DNA from: Corynebacterium sp. MSK297
Lineage (GTDB): Bacteria > Actinomycetota > Actinomycetes > Mycobacteriales > Mycobacteriaceae
Direction: 5' to 3'
Length of the DNA stretch: 64,000 nt
NCBI RefSeq assembly: GCF_030232885.1
Contig: NZ_JASPGD010000004.1
Coordinates: 186,001-250,000 of the forward strand
In this document: positions 28,450-40,106 of the stretch, one piece after another
Layout of the letters: every line of letters starts with the position of its first letter
Numbering within the stretch: position 1 is the stretch's first letter
Translations under genes and position numbers: made by a program
Notes under the pieces: model-generated
What the model saw: only the letters and a program-made list of their open reading frames with translations
The model's database searches: none
Told to the model about the DNA's origin: nothing

Positions 28450-29787
28450 TTAGGGTTCTGGGTGCACCGAGTTTGGGGTGCACTGGGTTCGGGTTTGCGG
28501 ATCGGCTGGTGCACGGTGCTCCGGGCCCTGGTGGTGCAGACGTCTACGGTCACGAGAACCGGTCAATTCCCAGCCAAGGATGAATAGGGTGGCTAACCCC
28601 AGCCAGACAAAATCACTGATAAACAGCTTTGGCCAGAAGCTGAGTGTGTGTACTTCTATGGCGTCGCCGTACCACCACTTGGGCGGCTGCTCGAGGAAGA
28701 CCAAGACGGAAACCCAGGCTCCGACGACTACGGTGAGGCCATGACTACGCCATGACAGCGCTCGCCAGAACCATACCGGGACGGCAACAGCCAGCCAGAC
28801 CCAGTGGTGGGACCACGATACCGGCGAAATCAGGAGCATGATTACTGCGTTGATAAGCCAGGCGTCGACAAGATAACCACGGCGTAACATCTGGACCATG
28901 AGCCAGGCGCCACCGGCAATCGTGAGAACCACCAGCACTGCCCACAGCGCAGTGACCAGATTTCCGGAGTCTTCCAATGCCCGCTCACTGGTGAACCAGC
29001 GCTGGATCATTCCGCGCCAGGAGCTATTGGATTGGTAGGAGGTGTTCACGCCGAAATCGCCACCAGAGCCCATTCCTAGCAGACGGCCGCCGTAGAACTC
29101 CCAGGTGGCATCAAAACGCACGAGAGCGGCCAGTAGGGTTGCCAGTACCGCAGAAAAACCCGCTGTGATAATCGCGCGGAACTCTTTGCGCAACAAGAAA
29201 TACAACAGCATCGCCAGTGGCGTGAGCTTGATGGCTGCTGCGATGCCGATCAGCCAGCCCTGCGGAAGTCTGCGCTTCCGGGGAACCAGATCGAGTACCA
29301 CCAGCGACAGCAAGATGACGTTGATCTGAGCAAAACCATGATTGAGCTCTACCGGTTCGCTGATCAATGCCAGCGCCCAGCTGGTCGTGGCAGCAGGCAA
29401 CACCCAGCGGTTATTCTGCATTAGCCAGCGCCAGACTAGCCAGAGACACAACAGCAGCAGCGCATTAGAAATCGCAATGACTATCTGCGCAGCCAGGGTG
29501 TCATCAATACCCGGAATCACATTCAGGGGTGCCAGAAAAAGCGCTCCGAAAGGTGGATAAATAAACGGCAGTGCAAGATCACCCGCCAACATTGGCTCGG
29601 AGTATATCTCGCGGCCGTGTAAAAATGCGTCGACGCCTTGCCGATAAATCACCATATCCACCGGCGATGTCGTCTCAGCGATGCGATAAATTGTGGCAGC
29701 CAGACCCGCAAGTAGCCCGATGATGGTCAGCATTGGGGCACTGTGATGGACACTGTGCTGCCGCAGTGCAGCGTTTGTGCTAGTCAT
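28450..29787 (-). CDS. GT87-type polyprenyl-phosphomannose-dependent mannosyltransferase
   Basis: 445 residues with about ten membrane helices, of the DUF2029/GT87 (GT-C fold) family that uses polyprenyl-phosphate mannose on the outer face of the membrane for phosphatidylinositol mannosides, lipomannan or related glycolipids. Characteristic segments: the early [16 protein letters not shown] loop, [13 protein letters not shown] and [11 protein letters not shown]. The start ATG 29787 overlaps the ilvD stop (ATGACTAG), so it is translationally coupled to ilvD. The acceptor is unknown. Confidence 0.82.
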   Translation of the reverse strand: MTSTNAALRQHSVHHSAPMLTIIGLLAGLAATIYRIAETTSPVDMVIYRQGVDAFLHGREIYSEPMLAGDLALPFIYPPFGALFLAPLNVIPGIDDTLAAQIVIAISNALLLLCLWLVWRWLMQNNRWVLPAATTSWALALISEPVELNHGFAQINVILLSLVVLDLVPRKRRLPQGWLIGIAAAIKLTPLAMLLYFLLRKEFRAIITAGFSAVLATLLAALVRFDATWEFYGGRLLGMGSGGDFGVNTSYQSNSSWRGMIQRWFTSERALEDSGNLVTALWAVLVVLTIAGGAWLMVQMLRRGYLVDAWLINAVIMLLISPVSWSHHWVWLAVAVPVWFWRALSWRSHGLTVVVGAWVSVLVFLEQPPKWWYGDAIEVHTLSFWPKLFISDFVWLGLATLFILGWELTGSRDRRRLHHQGPEHRAPADPQTRTQCTPNSVHPEP

Positions 29788-31624
29788 CAACTTGGCGTAC
29801 GGCCCCTTTATCAGCGCTGGTGGCCATCTTGGCATAGGCACGCAATGCCTTGGTGACGGTGCGTTTGCGTTCGGTTGGGTGCCATGGTTTCTTGCGATTT
29901 TCCATTTCTTGTCGACGACGCTCAATCTCTGCGTCGTCCAGCTCTAAAGTCAAGCTGCGTTCCTTGACGGAGATCCGGATCGGGTCTCCGTTTTCAATGA
30001 GACCGATGAGCCCACCGGCTGCGGCTTCGGGGGAAATATGGCCGATAGACAAACCGGAAGTGCCGCCGGAAAAGCGGCCGTCGGTGATCAGAGCGCACTT
30101 TTTACCCAGCCCGGCGCCCTTCAGAAATGACGTCGGGTGCAACATTTCTTGCATTCCCGGGCCCCCTGCAGGACCTTCGTAACGGATAACGACGACTTCG
30201 CCGGGTTGTACCTCATGCTTGAGAATCGAGCTGACGGCGGCTTCTTGGGATTCGAGCACGCGCGCTGGGCCGCTGAATTCCCACAGGCTCTCGTCCACAC
30301 CCGCGGTTTTCAGCACTGCGCCATCTGGTGACAGGTTGCCACGCAAGACGACCAAACCGCCGTCGGCGGAATGAGCGTGCATGACATCGTGGATGCAGCC
30401 GGTTTCGGCGTTGGTATCGAGCGATTCCCAGCGGTTTGTGCTGGAAAATGGCTCGGTGGTACGCACGCCACCGGGCGCGGCATAAAATAGATCCTCGGCA
30501 TCGGTAATGGCTTTGCCGCCGCGGATATCCCAGTCATTGAGCCAGCCATCCAGGGTGTCGTATTGCACGGTGTGCACGTCTTCGTTGAGCAGCCCTCCGC
30601 GTCGGAGCTCGCCGAGGATCGCGGGAATGCCACCTGCGCGGTGGACGTCTTCGACGTGGTAGATGCCATTGGGTGCGACTTTCGACAAACACGGCACCTG
30701 GTGCGAGATTTCTTCGATGTCGTGCAGGTCAAAATCGACCTCGCCTTCCTGCGCAGCGGCCAAGGTATGCAGGATTGTGTTCGTGGAACCGCCCATGGCC
30801 ATATCCAGCGCCATGGCGTTACGGAAGGCATTTTTTGTGGCCACATTACGCGGCAGCACGGAGTCGTCCTCGTTGCCGTAGTAGCGCTCACACATTTCGA
30901 CGATGAGCTGACCAGCTTTGTGGAATAGTTTTTGGCGCGCCTGGTGCGTAGCGAGTGTCGTACCGTTGCCGGGCAGGGACAATCCGAGGGCCTCGGTCAA
31001 GCAGTTCATCGAGTTTGCGGTAAACATGCCGGAGCACGAGCCGCAGGTCGGGCAGGCGGATTCTTCGATCTTGGTCAGCTCGGCGTCGGAAACTTTGTCA
31101 TTGGCGGATGCCGAGATGGCGTCGACAAGATCCGAGGAAGCCTGCGCTACACCGTCAACGACGACGGCTTTACCCGCTTCCATCGGGCCACCGGATACAA
31201 AAACGGTGGGGATATTGAGGCGCATCGCCGCATTCAGCATGCCTGGTGTGATTTTGTCGCAGTTGGAGATGCATACCATTGCATCAACGGTGTGGGCGTT
31301 GACCATGTATTCCACGGAATCGGAAATGATCTCACGTGAGGGGAGAGAATACAGCATGCCCGAGTGTCCCATCGCGATGCCATCGTCGACCGCGATGGTG
31401 TTGAATTCCTTTGGTACACCGCCTGCTTCACGCACCTGCTCGGCGACGATATCCCCGACGTCTTTGAGGTGGACGTGCCCGGGAACAAACTGTGTGTATG
31501 AGTTCACGATCGCGACGATGGGCTTACCAAATTCATTGTCGCGGGTGCCGGTGGCACGCCATAAAGCGCGCGCACCTGCTGCATTACGACCAACGGTCGT
31601 GACTTTTGAGCGAAGAGGATACAC
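29780..31624 (-). CDS. ilvD: Dihydroxy-acid dehydratase
   Basis: 614 residues. Fe-S enzyme for the third common step of valine and isoleucine synthesis. Family motifs: [16 protein letters not shown] (in part CDKITPGML), [19 protein letters not shown] (cluster cysteines) and [14 protein letters not shown] with SPEAA. The N-terminus [18 protein letters not shown] agrees with corynebacterial IlvD. Start is GTG 31624 with GAAAGG upstream. It lies divergent from, but near, ilvBNC as in C. glutamicum. Confidence 0.97.
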   Translation of the reverse strand: MYPLRSKVTTVGRNAAGARALWRATGTRDNEFGKPIVAIVNSYTQFVPGHVHLKDVGDIVAEQVREAGGVPKEFNTIAVDDGIAMGHSGMLYSLPSREIISDSVEYMVNAHTVDAMVCISNCDKITPGMLNAAMRLNIPTVFVSGGPMEAGKAVVVDGVAQASSDLVDAISASANDKVSDAELTKIEESACPTCGSCSGMFTANSMNCLTEALGLSLPGNGTTLATHQARQKLFHKAGQLIVEMCERYYGNEDDSVLPRNVATKNAFRNAMALDMAMGGSTNTILHTLAAAQEGEVDFDLHDIEEISHQVPCLSKVAPNGIYHVEDVHRAGGIPAILGELRRGGLLNEDVHTVQYDTLDGWLNDWDIRGGKAITDAEDLFYAAPGGVRTTEPFSSTNRWESLDTNAETGCIHDVMHAHSADGGLVVLRGNLSPDGAVLKTAGVDESLWEFSGPARVLESQEAAVSSILKHEVQPGEVVVIRYEGPAGGPGMQEMLHPTSFLKGAGLGKKCALITDGRFSGGTSGLSIGHISPEAAAGGLIGLIENGDPIRISVKERSLTLELDDAEIERRRQEMENRKKPWHPTERKRTVTKALRAYAKMATSADKGAVRQVDD

Positions 31625-31700
31625 GTGTGCGCCTTTCTGATTGGATTGTGATTGGCGATACTGTAGGAAATAGCAGATATAGAGTCAGAAGCCAGATTTT

Positions 31701-32276
31701 TTAGCCGCTGTTATCGCGAGAGCTGCGTCGCGGTTGTGGCTGTTCGTGTTTTTGTGATGCCGGGTGCGATTCATAATGCTGGGCGGCAACACCATCGTAT
31801 TTTTCAAATTCCTCACGCGTCATCATGATGCGTTGGCCATCGCGGTGCGTGATCACGACTTTGTCGTCGGCGGCTTCTTTGCCTTCGGTGAGAACGTCGC
31901 GGATGCGCCCGTGGGAAGCGGCTTCTAGTTGGGGAAGCGATTGGAAGGTCACTCCGGGCAAGTTGTGTTGCTTGCCATCTTTGGTGCTGGCAAAAACGCG
32001 GGCGCGTTGAAATCCGATGCCCTGGAAATCATTCCAGTTAATGAAAATATCGGACTTAAAAGCGTAGGTGATGGCAATACCTGCCGCAGTAACTGTGGTT
32101 TTCGCGCGCACGGTCCAGTAGATAAAAACTAGCGGGAATATTAATAACCAGCCGAGCACGAGTGGAGCCCATGCGATGCCCATGATCGCGATACCAATGA
32201 TGAGTACAGCGGCAATGATGTGGGTGCGCTCTGGGCGGAAACTTGTGCCCTGGGCAGGTTGTTCTGCAACACTCAT
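31701..32276 (-). CDS. PH-domain (bPH) membrane protein
   Basis: 191 residues. Two closely spaced transmembrane helices (about 17-60, with IIAAVLIIGIAIMGIAWAP in part) precede a bacterial PH-like domain (about 65-160, VTAAGIAITYAFKSDIFINW in part) and a basic disordered tail. C. glutamicum has the same gene between ilvD and the MscCG gene. Function unknown. ATG 32276 is chosen over ATG 32285 because a TAGCAT hexamer lies 7 bases before it. Confidence 0.75.
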   Translation of the reverse strand: MSVAEQPAQGTSFRPERTHIIAAVLIIGIAIMGIAWAPLVLGWLLIFPLVFIYWTVRAKTTVTAAGIAITYAFKSDIFINWNDFQGIGFQRARVFASTKDGKQHNLPGVTFQSLPQLEAASHGRIRDVLTEGKEAADDKVVITHRDGQRIMMTREEFEKYDGVAAQHYESHPASQKHEQPQPRRSSRDNSG

Positions 32277-32283
32277 GGCGACC

Positions 32284-32289
32284 ATGCTA
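32284..32289 (-). promoter_or_regulatory. -10 hexamer (minus) of the PH-domain gene
   Basis: TAGCAT on the minus strand, 7 bases before ATG 32276. Confidence 0.45.
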
Positions 32290-32308
32290 CGGGATGAATG
32301 AAAAATCT

Positions 32309-33547
32309 TTAATTCGTTGATACCTTCAACGTGGTTTCCGTGGCTGGTGGTGCTAGTGGGCCGTGGACTAATTCACCGTCGATCTCAATGCTTGAGCCAA
32401 GCACACGCACGACGAGCAAGGTAATAAACAATAGGGACAGCCCCGTCGTCGATGGGCGTAGGTTGCCGTTGAAGGAAAATAGCTTGCCGACGAGTGTGCG
32501 CGGGTCGAACCTGCGGTAGTGCTCGGAGTCTTGTGCGGTCAGCTCTGTGATTTCTTGGCTGTTTTCTTCCGGAGTGTTGGTTCCCAGCGAAATATCGACC
32601 CACGGGTTTTCTGCATAAGCACCGGAGGTATCGGTGTTGTCGTTGCTGGAGGGTTTTTCTCGCAGCGAGATTTCTCCTTGCAGGTCGCCGCTGATAGTGG
32701 GAGCTGAGCCGTATTCGCTCCAGAACTCTTCCATAACTGATAAGCGGATGGCGCGCTCAACCATCCATTGCATGCCTGCTTCGGTCAAAATCATGGCGCG
32801 GATATTGACCGTCCATGGCATCCCGACGACTGTCGGTGGGTTGACACCATTGCCGACGGCCGGGTGGATCTCTAATTCGCCTCGTAGCACTTCGGTAATT
32901 TCTGGCACTTCTAGTGCACGCTTGGTCGCTTTTTCGAATCTTTCGACGGCTTGCCACGGGCTTTTGACTTCCAGCAGTGGCACGGGCATGACGACGACAG
33001 CAGAGGACCAATAGTGCGAGTGGTTGATGCACACGCGTGCGGTCGAGTTGGGAATAATGATGGTTTCTTCATTCAAGGTGCGAATGCGGGTTGCCCGCAT
33101 CGTGACCTGGATGATGGTGCCTTCGACTTCAATCCCGTTGCCTTCGAATTTCACCCAGTCGCCGATGCCGTATTGTTTTTCCGAAAGAATGAAAAACCCG
33201 GCCAAGAAGTCGGCGATGATCGATTGTGCGCCCAGACCTACTGCAGCAGAAGCCGCGGTGGCCGGGATTGTGGCACCTACCAGAGAAAAGCCGAGTTGTT
33301 GTAGGAAAAAGACGAACAGCACGAAGTAGGCGATGAGTTGCACAATATAAATTGCTACGCCTGCCACTGCCAAGGAAGATTTAGATTCATCAAAATCGGC
33401 GATGCGTTGTGAACGGTGTTGTGACCAGCGGTGGGCCAGGCGTCCCGCTCGTGGAACCAGCAGCGCGGCGATGAAAAGTAACGCGAAATCTACGCCCCGT
33501 TCGATCGACCAGCGCCAGATCTGTTCCAACACGAAATCTAGCGTCAT
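32309..33547 (-). CDS. mscCG: MscS-type mechanosensitive channel, MscCG-like
   Basis: 412 residues. Three N-terminal helices, with the pore helix GATIPATAASAAVGLGAQSI (about 92-111), then the MscS beta domain (GDWVKFEGNGIEVEGTI in part). A long acidic linker leads to a fourth helix near the C-terminus (TGLSLLFITLLVVRVLG). This 4-helix layout is that of C. glutamicum MscCG, which exports glutamate and releases osmolytes. MscCG there is 533 residues, so the linker here is clearly shorter. The gene order PH-protein, channel, ilvBNC matches C. glutamicum. Confidence 0.88.
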   Translation of the reverse strand: MTLDFVLEQIWRWSIERGVDFALLFIAALLVPRAGRLAHRWSQHRSQRIADFDESKSSLAVAGVAIYIVQLIAYFVLFVFFLQQLGFSLVGATIPATAASAAVGLGAQSIIADFLAGFFILSEKQYGIGDWVKFEGNGIEVEGTIIQVTMRATRIRTLNEETIIIPNSTARVCINHSHYWSSAVVVMPVPLLEVKSPWQAVERFEKATKRALEVPEITEVLRGELEIHPAVGNGVNPPTVVGMPWTVNIRAMILTEAGMQWMVERAIRLSVMEEFWSEYGSAPTISGDLQGEISLREKPSSNDNTDTSGAYAENPWVDISLGTNTPEENSQEITELTAQDSEHYRRFDPRTLVGKLFSFNGNLRPSTTGLSLLFITLLVVRVLGSSIEIDGELVHGPLAPPATETTLKVSTN

Positions 33548-33555
33548 GTGGGGTT

Positions 33556-33561
33556 ATTTTA
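33556..33561 (-). promoter_or_regulatory. -10 hexamer (minus) of the channel gene
   Basis: TAAAAT on the minus strand, 8 bases before ATG 33547. Confidence 0.5.
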
Positions 33562-33625
33562 GACTCCACGGAAGTGCTTTTGTGAGCCAGATGGGGGTGA
33601 AATCGAGTTTTCTCACACCGTTGTG

Positions 33626-33631
33626 TAATGT
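33626..33631 (+). promoter_or_regulatory. -10 hexamer of the ilvBNC leader transcript
   Basis: TAATGT, preceded by TG one base upstream of it (TGTG-TAATGT) and followed by 7 bases and GTG 33639 of the leader peptide. Transcription would begin at the leader start codon. Confidence 0.6.
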
Positions 33632-33638
33632 AGATCTC

Positions 33639-33677
33639 GTGATCAACGGAATTCGACTTCAAGTAGTAGTGCCCTAG
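33639..33677 (+). CDS. ilvBNC leader peptide (attenuator)
   Basis: Twelve codons, GTG to TAG, encoding MINGIRLQVVVP. It contains two Ile, one Leu and three consecutive Val codons, the end products of the operon it precedes. C. glutamicum ilvB also has a short branched-chain-rich leader. Stalling at the Val codons (33663-33671) when Val-tRNA is scarce would let transcription pass the terminator at 33722-33764. There is no Shine-Dalgarno; the -10 is 7 bases upstream, so the peptide itself appears leaderless. Confidence 0.8.
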   Translation: MINGIRLQVVVP

Positions 33678-33727
33678 GGGGCGTGTCCGAACGCGACACA
33701 CTTGCAGCCGTATTACCGCACGCCTCC
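33677..33727 (+). promoter_or_regulatory. Possible alternative stem of the ilvB attenuator
   Basis: GGGGGCGT (33677-33684, overlapping the leader stop codon) can pair over 8 positions (one G-U) with ACGCCTCC (33720-33727), which is the left arm of the terminator stem. A smaller GTGTC/GACAC hairpin (33683-33687 with 33695-33699) competes. Mutually exclusive pairing is the hallmark of attenuation; the exact order of events is inference. Confidence 0.45.
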
Positions 33728-33764
33728 GACAGCACCCACCACAGTGCACATGTCGGGGGCTTTT
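33722..33764 (+). terminator. Attenuator terminator before ilvB
   Basis: GCCTCCGACA (33722-33731) pairs with TGTCGGGGGC (33751-33760) over 10 positions with one G-U, followed by TTTT. The loop itself contains GCAC/GTGC. It lies 45 bases after the leader peptide stop and about 100 bases before ilvB. Confidence 0.85.
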
Positions 33765-33864
33765 GTCGTAAGAGGACCGCAGTAAAACACCGCAGCTTTG
33801 CGCCCTCGAACTGATCACCTGAGCGTCAAATAAAAATAATCTTGATGGAATGGAGACCCACAAC

Positions 33865-35736
33865 GTGTCGGCCACAAACCAGCCCAGCCCGTCGGCAGGT
33901 GCTTCCGCCGCCGGTTCGAATGCCGCAAGTGTGCGCATGATCGGTGCAGAAGCCATCGTGAAGACCTTGGAGGACCTCGGGACCGATATTGCTTTTGGTA
34001 TTCCGGGTGGTGCGGTGCTTCCTCTCTATGATGCGCTGTACAACTCACAAAAGCTGCGCCACGTGCTGGCTCGTCACGAGCAGGGCGCTGGCCATGCCGC
34101 AGAAGGCTATGCACAAGCAACTGGAAAAGTCGGTGTCATGGTCGCAACCTCCGGCCCTGGCGCGACGAACCTGGTCACGCCACTGGCGGATGCCATGTTG
34201 GATTCCGTCCCTGTCGTGGCTATCACCGGACAGGTGGGGTCGAAAATGCTGGGTACAGATGCTTTCCAGGAAGCTGATATCCGCGGTGTCACCATGCCGG
34301 TAACCAAACATAATTTCATGGTGACTCACGTCGAAGACATCCCAGAGGCGATCGTTGCCGCTTTTCACCTGGCTGCAACGGGACGGCCAGGCCCGGTTCT
34401 GGTGGACATCCCGAAGGATCTACAGGTCGCCGAGATGGATTATGTCTTCCCGACGACGGTGGACTTGCCAGGTTATAAGCCGGTGACTAATCCGCACCCA
34501 CGCCAGTTGACAGCTGCGGCAGAACTGATCTCTCAATCAGACAAGCCAGTGCTGTATATCGGTGGTGGTGTCATCAAGGCTGAAGCGCACCGTGAACTTC
34601 GTGAATTCGCAGAATATACCGGCATTCCGGTGGTTACCACGTTGATGGGCCTGGGGTCGTTCCCAGATTCGCATGAGCTGCACATGGGAATGCCTGGCAT
34701 GCATGGTTCCGTGCCAGCCGTGGCAGCTTTGCAGCGTTCCGATTTGCTGATCACCGTTGGCGCGCGTTTTGACGACCGCGTGACAGGTGATACTTCTACC
34801 TTTGCCCCGGATGCCAAGGTGATTCATGCTGATGTGGATCCGGCAGAAATCGGGAAAATCCGCGCGGTCGATGTGCCCATCGTGGGCGATGCTCGTGAGG
34901 TGTTGCTAGGGCTGCTGCGCGCATTCCAGAACAATTCTTCCCGAGCGGTCCGTGATTTCACCCCGTGGTTGACTTATCTTCGTGGCTTGCAAGAACGCTT
35001 CCCGCGTGGTTATGACGAACAAGAAGATGGATCGCTGTCGCCACAGTTTGTCATCGAGCAATTGTCGAAGGCGGCGGGCCCTGATGCGGTCTATGTTGCT
35101 GGTGTGGGGCAGCATCAGATGTGGTCGGCACAGTTCCTGGATTTCGAACAACCGCGGTCGTGGTTGAACTCGGGCGGTTTGGGAACCATGGGTTATTCGG
35201 TCCCGGCTGCAATGGGGGCGAAAGCTGGCTGCCCGGACAAGGAAGTTTGGTCGATTGACGGTGATGGTTGTTTCCAGATGACCAACCAGGAGCTGACGAC
35301 CTGCTTTATGGAAGGCTTCCCAATCAAGGTGGCGCTGATCAACAACGGCAACTTGGGTATGGTGCGTCAATGGCAAACGCTGTTTTTCAATGAACACTAT
35401 TCCAACACCAAATTGAAAAAAGAAAACAGTGATTACGTTCCGGATTTTGTCCGCCTATCCGAAGCGATGGGGTGCGTTGCGCTGCGGGTGACCAAAAAAG
35501 AAGATGTGCCACCTGCTATTGCGCAGGCACGTGAGATTAACGATCGCCCTGTGGTCATCGATTTTGTCGTCGGAGAAGACGCGCAGGTATGGCCGATGGT
35601 GTCCGCGGGCGCGTCCAACTCCGATATCCAGTATGCAAAGGATTTGCGTCCGCTTTTCGACGAAGATAACTCTGCAGGGGAATCACCAGCAGAAATCCAC
35701 GAGACCGTGCAAGAGCACCCGGAACAGGAGAAGTAA
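33865..35736 (+). CDS. ilvB: Acetolactate synthase large (catalytic) subunit
   Basis: 623 residues. ThDP- and FAD-dependent condensation of pyruvate (or pyruvate plus 2-ketobutyrate), the first common step for Val, Leu and Ile. [15 protein letters not shown] with catalytic Glu in [16 protein letters not shown], the FAD-binding middle domain ([11 protein letters not shown]) and the ThDP motif [15 protein letters not shown]. Start GTG 33865 has GGAG 9 bases upstream and gives an N-terminus as long as that of the C. glutamicum protein; an in-frame ATG at 33850 would add five residues. First gene of ilvBNC, behind the attenuator. Confidence 0.96.
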   Translation: MSATNQPSPSAGASAAGSNAASVRMIGAEAIVKTLEDLGTDIAFGIPGGAVLPLYDALYNSQKLRHVLARHEQGAGHAAEGYAQATGKVGVMVATSGPGATNLVTPLADAMLDSVPVVAITGQVGSKMLGTDAFQEADIRGVTMPVTKHNFMVTHVEDIPEAIVAAFHLAATGRPGPVLVDIPKDLQVAEMDYVFPTTVDLPGYKPVTNPHPRQLTAAAELISQSDKPVLYIGGGVIKAEAHRELREFAEYTGIPVVTTLMGLGSFPDSHELHMGMPGMHGSVPAVAALQRSDLLITVGARFDDRVTGDTSTFAPDAKVIHADVDPAEIGKIRAVDVPIVGDAREVLLGLLRAFQNNSSRAVRDFTPWLTYLRGLQERFPRGYDEQEDGSLSPQFVIEQLSKAAGPDAVYVAGVGQHQMWSAQFLDFEQPRSWLNSGGLGTMGYSVPAAMGAKAGCPDKEVWSIDGDGCFQMTNQELTTCFMEGFPIKVALINNGNLGMVRQWQTLFFNEHYSNTKLKKENSDYVPDFVRLSEAMGCVALRVTKKEDVPPAIAQAREINDRPVVIDFVVGEDAQVWPMVSAGASNSDIQYAKDLRPLFDEDNSAGESPAEIHETVQEHPEQEK

Positions 35737-35738
35737 CC

Positions 35739-36254
35739 ATGGCTGCAAATGAGACCACTCGCCACACGTTGTCTGTCCTGGTGCAGGACGTCGACGGTAT
35801 TATCTCGCGCGTCGCGCAGCTGTTTACCCGTCGTGGTTATTCGCTCATTTCTCTAGTTTCCGGGCGCACCGAAAAATCAGGTATTAACCGACTGACCGTG
35901 GTTGTCGATGCAGATGATGTCGTGATCGAGCAGGTTACCAAACAGCTGAATAAGCTGATTGAGGTTTTGAAGGTTGTTCGGCTGGAAGATGCGCAAGCGA
36001 TTGCGCGCCAGATGATGCTTGTCAAGGTCTCTGCGGATGCCTCGAACCGCCCGCAGGTGGTAGATGCTGCGAACATCTTCCGTGCGCGGATCGTGGACGT
36101 GGCAAAAGAATCTGTGGTGATTGAAGTCACGGGTACTTCGGGCAAGCTTCGCGCGTTGCTCGATGTACTGGAACCGTTCGGGGTGCGCGAGCTGGTCATG
36201 GGTGGACGTATCGCCCTGGCGCGCGGACCAAAGACGATGGCACCAGGAAAATAA
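35739..36254 (+). CDS. ilvN: Acetolactate synthase small (regulatory) subunit
   Basis: 171 residues. The N-terminal ACT domain (HTLSVLVQDVDGIISRVAQLF in part, with RRGYSLISL) binds valine for feedback inhibition; the C-terminal domain contacts IlvB. It starts 2 bases after the ilvB stop with the ribosome site CAGGAGAAG inside the ilvB end, so it is tightly coupled. Residues in the region of the feedback-resistance positions known from C. glutamicum (about residues 20-22, GII) look wild-type. Confidence 0.96.
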   Translation: MAANETTRHTLSVLVQDVDGIISRVAQLFTRRGYSLISLVSGRTEKSGINRLTVVVDADDVVIEQVTKQLNKLIEVLKVVRLEDAQAIARQMMLVKVSADASNRPQVVDAANIFRARIVDVAKESVVIEVTGTSGKLRALLDVLEPFGVRELVMGGRIALARGPKTMAPGK

Positions 36255-36261
36255 CCTCTAA

Positions 36262-36295
36262 TCTCATATAGTGACTTGCCAGTCTCATATCGTGA
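36262..36295 (+). promoter_or_regulatory. Direct repeats upstream of ilvC
   Basis: TCTCATATAGTGA (36262-36274) and TCTCATATCGTGA (36283-36295) differ at one base and begin exactly 21 bp apart, two helical turns. A TAAATT hexamer follows at 36308-36313, so the second copy covers the likely -35 region. Candidate binding sites for a regulator of a separate ilvC promoter. Confidence 0.5.
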
Positions 36296-36326
36296 TACGC
36301 AATGTGCTAAATTGAGGGTGGGCTAG

Positions 36327-38343
<2,017 letters not shown>

Positions 38344-38403
38344 CTCGGTACCTGATGAAAATTACAACGGGCGCTGTGCGGAGACCAATCCGCGAATTTT
38401 AAT

Positions 38404-38445
38404 CCCGGTAGAGCTCGCAGCACCGGGCCTACCGGGTTGTATAAT
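38404..38445 (+). promoter_or_regulatory. serA promoter with inverted repeat
   Basis: CCCGGTAG (38404-38411) and CTACCGGG (38429-38436) are perfect arms 17 bases apart, ending 3 bases before a consensus TATAAT (38440-38445). The repeat therefore covers the -35 region. It may be an operator for serA, or a terminator of the preceding gene, though no T-run follows. Confidence 0.5.
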
Positions 38446-38511
38446 CCAAACCACATCCCAAGTTCATAGTAACTCTATGTAACCCAACATCTTTTGCAGG
38501 AGAGTATTTCA

Positions 38512-40092
38512 GTGACCAAGCCGGTGGTTTTAATTGCAGATAAGCTAGCCCAGTCCACGGTTGACGCCTTGGGTGATGCCGTCGAGGTGCGTTGGGTCGA
38601 CGGACCAAACCGCAAAGAGCTACTAGCTGCCGTGGGCGAAGCTAATGCACTGCTCGTGCGTTCGGCAACAACCGTTGACAAGGAAGTCCTTGCAGCTGCA
38701 CCAAACCTCAGCATCGTCGGCCGCGCGGGCGTTGGCTTGGATAACGTCGATATTGACGCTGCCACCGAGCGCGGCGTGATGGTTGCAAACGCTCCAACCT
38801 CGAACATACACTCGGCTTGTGAGCAAGCGATTGCCCTTTTGATGGCCACTGCTCGCCAGATTCCTGCTGCTGATAAAACTCTGCGCGATGGCGAATGGAA
38901 GCGCTCCTCGTTCAAAGGTGTCGAAGTTTTCAATAAAACCATCGGTATCGTCGGCTTTGGCCACATAGGTCAGCTATTTGCCCAGCGTTTGGCAGCATTC
39001 GAAACCGAAATTATTGCCTATGACCCATACGCAAACCCGGCGCGCGCCGCGCAGCTGGGCGTGGAATTGGTGGGCTTGGATGAGCTGATGTCACGGTCTG
39101 ATTTCGTGACTATCCACCTGCCAAAGACTAAAGAAACTGCCGGCATGTTTAATGCCGAGCTGTTGGCAAAGGCGAAAAAAGGGCAGATTATCATCAACGC
39201 AGCTCGTGGCGGTCTGGTTGATGAGGCTGCGCTGGCTGAATCCATCAAATCCGGCCACCATCGTGGTGCCGGTTTCGATGTCTACGAATCTGAACCATGC
39301 ACTGATTCGCCGCTGTTTGACTTGCCAGAAACCGTCGTTTCGCCGCACTTGGGTGCGTCCACCGTGGAAGCACAAGATCGTGCAGGCACCGATGTCGCTG
39401 CGTCTGTGTTGAAGGCTCTGCGTGGCGAATTCGTTGCTGATGCTGTCAATGTTTCTGGTGGACGTGTCGATGAAGAGGTCGCACTTTGGCTGGAGTTGTC
39501 ACGCAAGCTGGGCATTGCTGCTTCCCGGTTACTCGATGGCGCGCCAGTGTCGCTGGAGGTTACCGGTTGCGGTGAGCTGTCGACAGAAAACCTTGATGTT
39601 CTAGGGCTGTCGGCTGTCCGAGGTCTGTTTAGTGGTGTTACCGATGAGGCAATCACCTTTGTGAACGCACCGCAGGTTGCTGAGCAACGCGGTCTGCAGA
39701 TCAACGTGGATAGCCAGACCGAATCGGCATATCACCGCTCGTCGCTTCAGGTGAAAGTCGTGAACTCTAACGGCGAGTCGGCCACCGTGGTTGGTGCGCT
39801 GACTGGTACGGAACGCGTTGAAAAGATCGTGCGTATCGACGGCCGCGGCGTCGACATGCGGGCGGAGGGGCGCAACCTGTTTTTCCAGTACACCGACGTT
39901 CCTGGTGCCTTGGGAATTGTTGGTACCGAGCTGGGCAACGCCGGCATCAACATCGAGGCTGCTGCTTTGACGCAGGCAGCTAAGGGCGACGGCGCAATTC
40001 TGATTCTGCGTGTGGAAGCGGAAGTGCCGGCGGAGCTGGAGAAGACTATTGCAGACAAGCTGTCTGCAGAATCATTCCAGCTGGTTTTCTAA
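38512..40092 (+). CDS. serA: D-3-phosphoglycerate dehydrogenase
   Basis: 526 residues, first step of serine synthesis. NAD-binding GIVGFGHIGQLFAQR, catalytic Arg/Glu/His in NAARGGLVDE and the SPHLGASTVEAQ segment, then the intervening domain and a C-terminal ACT domain (TDVPGALGIVGTELGNAGIN in part) typical of long actinobacterial SerA. Start GTG 38512 follows CAGGAGAG and matches the known corynebacterial N-terminus. It is close to ilvC and leuB as in C. glutamicum and in mycobacteria. Confidence 0.96.
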   Translation: MTKPVVLIADKLAQSTVDALGDAVEVRWVDGPNRKELLAAVGEANALLVRSATTVDKEVLAAAPNLSIVGRAGVGLDNVDIDAATERGVMVANAPTSNIHSACEQAIALLMATARQIPAADKTLRDGEWKRSSFKGVEVFNKTIGIVGFGHIGQLFAQRLAAFETEIIAYDPYANPARAAQLGVELVGLDELMSRSDFVTIHLPKTKETAGMFNAELLAKAKKGQIIINAARGGLVDEAALAESIKSGHHRGAGFDVYESEPCTDSPLFDLPETVVSPHLGASTVEAQDRAGTDVAASVLKALRGEFVADAVNVSGGRVDEEVALWLELSRKLGIAASRLLDGAPVSLEVTGCGELSTENLDVLGLSAVRGLFSGVTDEAITFVNAPQVAEQRGLQINVDSQTESAYHRSSLQVKVVNSNGESATVVGALTGTERVEKIVRIDGRGVDMRAEGRNLFFQYTDVPGALGIVGTELGNAGINIEAAALTQAAKGDGAILILRVEAEVPAELEKTIADKLSAESFQLVF

Positions 40093-40106
40093 AACTGGTT
40101 TTAGGC

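Noticed and set aside
33402-33677. 91-codon frame ending with the leader peptide sequence
   Set aside because: Most of it is antisense to the channel gene. Only the last 12 codons, after the -10 hexamer, make biological sense as a leader peptide.
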